DNA of 44,984 nt from Candidatus Omnitrophota bacterium (GTDB taxonomy: Bacteria; Omnitrophota; Gorgyraeia; Zapsychrales; JANLHA01), in NCBI GenBank assembly GCA_017995055.1, contig JAGOJP010000005.1:1-44984 (forward strand). The letters run 5' to 3'. The translations under genes were made by a program, and so were the position numbers. Below, piece by piece: positions 42,199 through 44,984 of the stretch (its first letter is position 1; each line of letters starts with the position of its first letter). Under the pieces are notes generated by a model. The model searched no databases. It was not told where the DNA came from and saw only the letters and a program-made list of their open reading frames with translations.

Positions 42199-43350
42199 AT
42201 GAGGATGTTTACTCTTTTGAAGTCTGACACGGAAACCAAGGCGAGGCGGGGGAGGCTTGTGACCGCGCACGGGACGCTGGAAACGCCTTTTTTTATGCCG
42301 GTCGGGACCAACGCGACGGTTAAAGGAATTTCCGCTGAGGAACTGCGTGAAATGCGGGCCCAGCTGATGTTAAGCAATACGTATCACTTGTTTTTAAGGC
42401 CGGGCCTTGATATTATCCGTTCTTTTAACGGTCTTCATGCTTTTATGGCCTGGGACCGGCCGATTTTAACGGACAGCGGAGGCTACCAGGTATTCAGCCT
42501 GGCGCAGTTCAGGAAAATCACCGATGAAGGGGTTCATTTTCAATCCCATATTGACGGCCGTAAGCATTTCCTGTCGCCGGAAGATGTGATGATGATTGAA
42601 CAGGGGTTGGGGGCGGACATGATCATGCCTCTGGACGAATGCGCGCCCTATCCCTGCGAACGCGAAGATGCCGTTCGCTCCGTGGAGCGGACCGCACTTT
42701 GGGCCCGCCGCACCCGGGCGCATTTTGACGCGCATATGGCCGGCCTATCGCGGCAGTTTTTATTCGGCATTGTTCAGGGGGCCACCTATGAAGACCTGAG
42801 ACGGCGGTCCGCGAATGATTTGCTTGATATCGGCTTTGACGGCTACGCGATCGGCGGTGTCAGCGTCGGGGAACCGGTAAAAATTATGTTTGACACCGTG
42901 GGGTGGGTGGAACCGTTGTTGCCGGCCGGGAAGCCGAGATACCTCATGGGGATCGGGCTGCCGGACCAGATCGTTCACGGAGTCGCGCAGGGGATTGATA
43001 TGTTTGATACCTGTATCCCAACCCGTTACGGACGGCACGGGACCGTGTTTACCCGCAAAGGGCGCATGATTCTTTTAAACGCAGAGTATAGCGGGGACAA
43101 ACGGCCCATGGATGAGGAATGTGAATGTTTCGTCTGCCGGACCTATTCGCGCGGGTATCTTCGGCATTTGATGAAAGCCGGAGAAATGCTGGGGTTAAGG
43201 CTCTTGTCTTATCATAATTTGTTTTTTTATGTCCGACTGATGCGCGATATCCGCGCAGCGATTGAGGCCGGAACCTTTAGCCGGTTTCACCAGTCTTTCT
43301 TGCGCGATTATGGCTCGGAGTTGTATAATGACCTTCAAACTACGGCATGA
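42199..43350 (+). CDS. tgt: Queuine/preQ1 tRNA-guanine transglycosylase
   Basis: Exchanges guanine 34 for preQ1 in tRNAs with GUN anticodons, the step before QueA. 383 residues. [39 protein letters not shown] (with the general acid/base Asp) and GGVSVGEP are family blocks. [18 protein letters not shown] contains the nucleophilic Asp. The zinc site is [17 protein letters not shown] with three Cys and, further on, His. Start options are ATG 42199 and ATG 42205; GGGAAGGGG lies directly upstream. The stop precedes trmD by seven bases. Confidence 0.97.
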   Translation: MRMFTLLKSDTETKARRGRLVTAHGTLETPFFMPVGTNATVKGISAEELREMRAQLMLSNTYHLFLRPGLDIIRSFNGLHAFMAWDRPILTDSGGYQVFSLAQFRKITDEGVHFQSHIDGRKHFLSPEDVMMIEQGLGADMIMPLDECAPYPCEREDAVRSVERTALWARRTRAHFDAHMAGLSRQFLFGIVQGATYEDLRRRSANDLLDIGFDGYAIGGVSVGEPVKIMFDTVGWVEPLLPAGKPRYLMGIGLPDQIVHGVAQGIDMFDTCIPTRYGRHGTVFTRKGRMILLNAEYSGDKRPMDEECECFVCRTYSRGYLRHLMKAGEMLGLRLLSYHNLFFYVRLMRDIRAAIEAGTFSRFHQSFLRDYGSELYNDLQTTA

Positions 43351-43357
43351 GGTCCCT

Positions 43358-44071
43358 ATGATTCGTTTTGATATTATCACGATATTCCCTTCGGTTTTTG
43401 CTCCGGTCTTGAATGAGTCTATTATTAAACGGGCCCAGGAAAAAAAGAAAGTGCAGATCCGGGTTTATGACCTCCGGGCGTATTCACGGGATAAACATAA
43501 AAAAGTGGATGACCGCCCTTTCGGCGGCGGCCCCGGCATGGTGATGACTCCTCAGCCGCTTTTTGATGCCGTGAAGAAGATCAAAGGACGCCGGAAGGCG
43601 AAGGTTTTGCTGATGTGCCCCGGCGGGACACCCCTGACGCAGACAAAAGCCCGGGCCTTGGCCCGGGAACGGAATTTGATCCTGATTTGCGGACATTATG
43701 AAGGGGTGGATGAGCGCGTCCGCCGGATGGTGGTGGATGAGAGCCTTTCGGTAGGGGACTATATCCTGACCGGCGGGGAACTGCCGGCGATGATCGTGGT
43801 GGACGCAGTCACCCGCCTGATCCCGGGAGTGTTGGGCAAAGAGGCCTCTCTGGAAGATGAGTCGTTTGAAAGAGGGTTGCTTGAGTATCCGCATTATACC
43901 CGCCCGGCGGATTTTCGTGGGGCCAAAGTGCCGGAAATCCTGCTGTCAGGGCATCATGCGGATATTGTCCGATGGCGACAGGAGCAAGCGGTGATACGAA
44001 CCAAGAAGGTCCGCCCTGACCTGCTGAAAGGGAGCCAGGAGCCCGAGCGGAGAGACCCGTCAATTCGTTAA
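43358..44071 (+). CDS. trmD: tRNA (guanine-N1-)-methyltransferase
   Basis: Methylates G37 of tRNAs with AdoMet to prevent frameshifting. 237 residues from ATG 43358, with GAGG at 43349-43352; the frame is open upstream to 43262, but that part lies inside tgt. [27 protein letters not shown] is the usual N-terminus. [29 protein letters not shown] and [31 protein letters not shown] form the SPOUT trefoil knot, and [10 protein letters not shown] closes the active site. The usual rpsP-rimM genes are not upstream; trmD sits instead behind queA-tgt, and rplS follows from its own promoter. Confidence 0.96.
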   Translation: MIRFDIITIFPSVFAPVLNESIIKRAQEKKKVQIRVYDLRAYSRDKHKKVDDRPFGGGPGMVMTPQPLFDAVKKIKGRRKAKVLLMCPGGTPLTQTKARALARERNLILICGHYEGVDERVRRMVVDESLSVGDYILTGGELPAMIVVDAVTRLIPGVLGKEASLEDESFERGLLEYPHYTRPADFRGAKVPEILLSGHHADIVRWRQEQAVIRTKKVRPDLLKGSQEPERRDPSIR

Positions 44072-44094
44072 TCCGTTCCTCCTAACTTTCATGG

Positions 44095-44123
44095 TTGACA
44101 GAGGGCAGGATTTGCGGTAAAAT
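44095..44123 (+). promoter_or_regulatory. Strong sigma-70 promoter for rplS
   Basis: A perfect -35 TTGACA (44095-44100), 17 bases, TAAAAT (44118-44123). It is the best promoter in the window and predicts a transcript starting near 44130, with a leader of about 150 bases before rplS. Confidence 0.85.
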
Positions 44124-44129
44124 CCTCAT

Positions 44130-44279
44130 CATTTATCTAAATTGTATATAAGTTAAACGGGGATTTGACAGTGAACAGACGAGTGTCCGTTGCCCCGGAG
44201 CCAAGAGTCAACGGGGTCAGTCAGGATAAGAAACCCTGTTAATTTGGTGTTGAACAGGGTTATTAAAGGAGGGAGTCAG
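44130..44279 (+). promoter_or_regulatory. Structured 5' leader of rplS, possible ribosomal-protein autoregulatory element
   Basis: The leader contains two inverted repeats. CCGTTG (44189-44194) pairs with CAACGG (44211-44216), with a competing CCCCG/CGGGG pairing at 44195-44199 and 44214-44218. A perfect 9-base repeat, AACCCTGTT (44232-44240) with AACAGGGTT (44253-44261), ends six bases before the Shine-Dalgarno AGGAGG (44267-44272). L19 leaders that bind the protein are known in other bacteria. I cannot say that this one matches them. Confidence 0.5.
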
Positions 44280-44630
44280 GTGAACACAGGAGAGATAGTC
44301 GGGCAGATTGAGAAGAAATATTTAAGAACCGACCTGCCCAAAATTCAGGTCGGGGATACGATCAAGATGAAGATTAAAGTCGCGGAGGCGGATAAGGTAC
44401 GCGTCCATCCTTTTGAAGGATTTGTTGTCCGTAAAACAGGCCGGGGACTCAAAGGGACTTTTACTGTCCGCAAGATTTCTTTCGGGGAAGGGGTGGAGAG
44501 GACATTCCCGCTGCATTCTCCGGTTATTGACAGCATTGAAGTGATCTCTAAGGGGGATGTCTGCAGAGCCAAATTATATTATCTGCGCGAGCGCATCGGG
44601 AAACGCGCGCGGGTTAAAAAGAAAGTCTAG
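44280..44630 (+). CDS. rplS: 50S ribosomal protein L19
   Basis: Large-subunit protein at the 30S/50S interface. The GTG at 44280 gives 116 residues, the standard L19 length, and has AGGAGG at 44267-44272. The frame is open to 44190, but the extra residues fall in the leader and are not L19-like. LPKIQVGDTIKMKIKVAEADKVRVHPFEGFVVRKTGRGLKGTFTVRKISFGEGVERTFPLHSP (read in blocks) and IEVISKGDVCRAKLYYLRERIGKRARVKKKV at the end are canonical. It is followed after 24 bases by rnhB, the usual neighbour. Confidence 0.97.
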   Translation: MNTGEIVGQIEKKYLRTDLPKIQVGDTIKMKIKVAEADKVRVHPFEGFVVRKTGRGLKGTFTVRKISFGEGVERTFPLHSPVIDSIEVISKGDVCRAKLYYLRERIGKRARVKKKV

Positions 44631-44654
44631 CAAGACGGCACGTGATGTGTTTTT

Positions 44655-44984
44655 ATGAAAAAATTTGACGCCTGCTCCGCAGGCATGATTTTTGAGAACG
44701 AGGCTAAACACAAAGGGTTTAGCCTCGTTTGTGGTTTAGATGAGGCGGGCCGAGGTCCGCTCGCCGGCCCCGTGGTCGCCGCGGCCGTGGTTTTGAAATC
44801 ACCCCTCTTCCGGTGCCCTATCCGGGACTCCAAAAAAATGACCGCGCTGCAAAGAGAACGGGCCTTTCATGATATTTATGATAACGCGTATGTCGGGGTG
44901 GGTATTATCAGCCGGGCCGTTATTGACGCTATTAATATTTCCAACGCGACCTTTTTTGCGATGACCCACGCGGTTCTTCAAATG
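44655..44984 (+). CDS. rnhB: Ribonuclease HII, 3'-truncated by the window edge
   Basis: Removes ribonucleotides and RNA-DNA hybrids. The first 110 residues are present. LVCGLDEAGRGPLAGPVVAAAVVL carries the catalytic Asp-Glu pair (DEAGRGPLAG signature), and IRDSKKMTALQRERAF is the next conserved block with the DSK motif. Starts in frame are ATG 44655 and ATG 44685; neither has a strong Shine-Dalgarno. The frame stays open to the last base, so the C-terminal half lies outside. The first 75 bases hold two inverted repeats (listed separately), which is unusual inside a coding region. Confidence 0.93.
   Translation, partial: MKKFDACSAGMIFENEAKHKGFSLVCGLDEAGRGPLAGPVVAAAVVLKSPLFRCPIRDSKKMTALQRERAFHDIYDNAYVGVGIISRAVIDAINISNATFFAMTHAVLQM
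44670..44684 (+). repeat. Short hairpin at the start of rnhB
   Basis: GCCTGC (44670-44675), loop TCC, GCAGGC (44679-44684), followed by ATGATTTTT. It resembles a small terminator stem for the rplS transcript, but it lies within the rnhB frame if ATG 44655 is used and directly before ATG 44685 if that is the start. Confidence 0.55.
44697..44729 (+). repeat. Perfect 13-base inverted repeat inside rnhB
   Basis: AACGAGGCTAAAC (44697-44709) is exactly complementary to GTTTAGCCTCGTT (44717-44729) across a seven-base loop ACAAAGG. The stem ends in GTTTG, so the T-run is too short for a classical terminator. It encodes residues about 15-25 of RNase HII, before the catalytic motif, a part that is variable in the family. 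Confidence 0.85.

Noticed and set aside
44167-44172. Second TTGACA as a promoter for rplS
   Set aside because: No acceptable -10 box lies 16-18 bases downstream, whereas the promoter at 44095-44123 is complete.
44190-44279. N-terminal extension of L19
   Set aside because: L19 proteins start at the residue encoded by the GTG at 44280. The extension coincides with the structured leader, and AGGAGG lies directly before the GTG.

Overview
The window is a gene-dense, almost wholly plus-strand stretch of a diderm (LPS-making) bacterial chromosome of moderate GC. The Kdo, lipid A, heptose and Lpt genes prove an outer membrane with LPS. Several local gene orders (uppS-cdsA-dxr-rseP-proS-rimP-nusA-infB; ruvB-DUF2905-spoIID-queA-tgt) resemble those known from Firmicutes and other deep-branching bacteria. 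My guess is an uncultured lineage such as Omnitrophota or another PVC-like group. That is inference only and needs marker-gene phylogeny. There are no tRNA or rRNA genes, CRISPR arrays, insertion sequences or prophage, and no gene-free stretch reaches 300 bases.

Region 1 (1-17.8 kb) is an LPS island. It starts with the end of a XerC/D recombinase. Next come waaA (Kdo transferase), lpxK (lipid A 4'-kinase) and a fused LpxL-type acyltransferase/ELM1-like protein, then a series of GT-B glycosyltransferases: a GT4-GT9 fusion, a GT4, and three separate GT9 heptosyltransferase-like proteins. A heptose-7-phosphate kinase, the complete Kdo set kdsB-kdsA-kdsD-kdsC, a fused LptC-LptA protein and lptB follow. 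Together they make CMP-Kdo, build the inner core on lipid A and export LPS.

Region 2 (17.8-25.6 kb) is housekeeping: a trigger factor without its PPIase domain, clpP, a two-gene serine pathway (class V aminotransferase and serA), a CcdA/DsbD-like membrane protein lacking both signature cysteines, purA, an OmpA-like lipoprotein and a small anchored coiled-coil protein, ending at a very clear terminator.

Region 3 (25.6-36.7 kb) is the classic isoprenoid/phospholipid/translation superoperon uppS-cdsA-dxr-rseP-[cpaF]-proS-rimP-nusA-infB. A CpaF/TadA-type secretion ATPase is inserted, and proS lacks the usual editing insertion.

Region 4 (36.7-45 kb) holds trpS-scpA-ruvB, a DUF2905 membrane protein, a SpoIID-like protein, queA-tgt (queuosine), trmD, and then a strong promoter with a structured leader before rplS and the start of rnhB. 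The beginning of rnhB carries two inverted repeats inside the coding sequence.

The points most worth a second look are the multi-domain LPS enzymes, the cysteine-less CcdA homologue, the PPIase-less trigger factor, the editing-domain-less ProRS, the orphan CpaF, and the RNA structures around rplS and rnhB.
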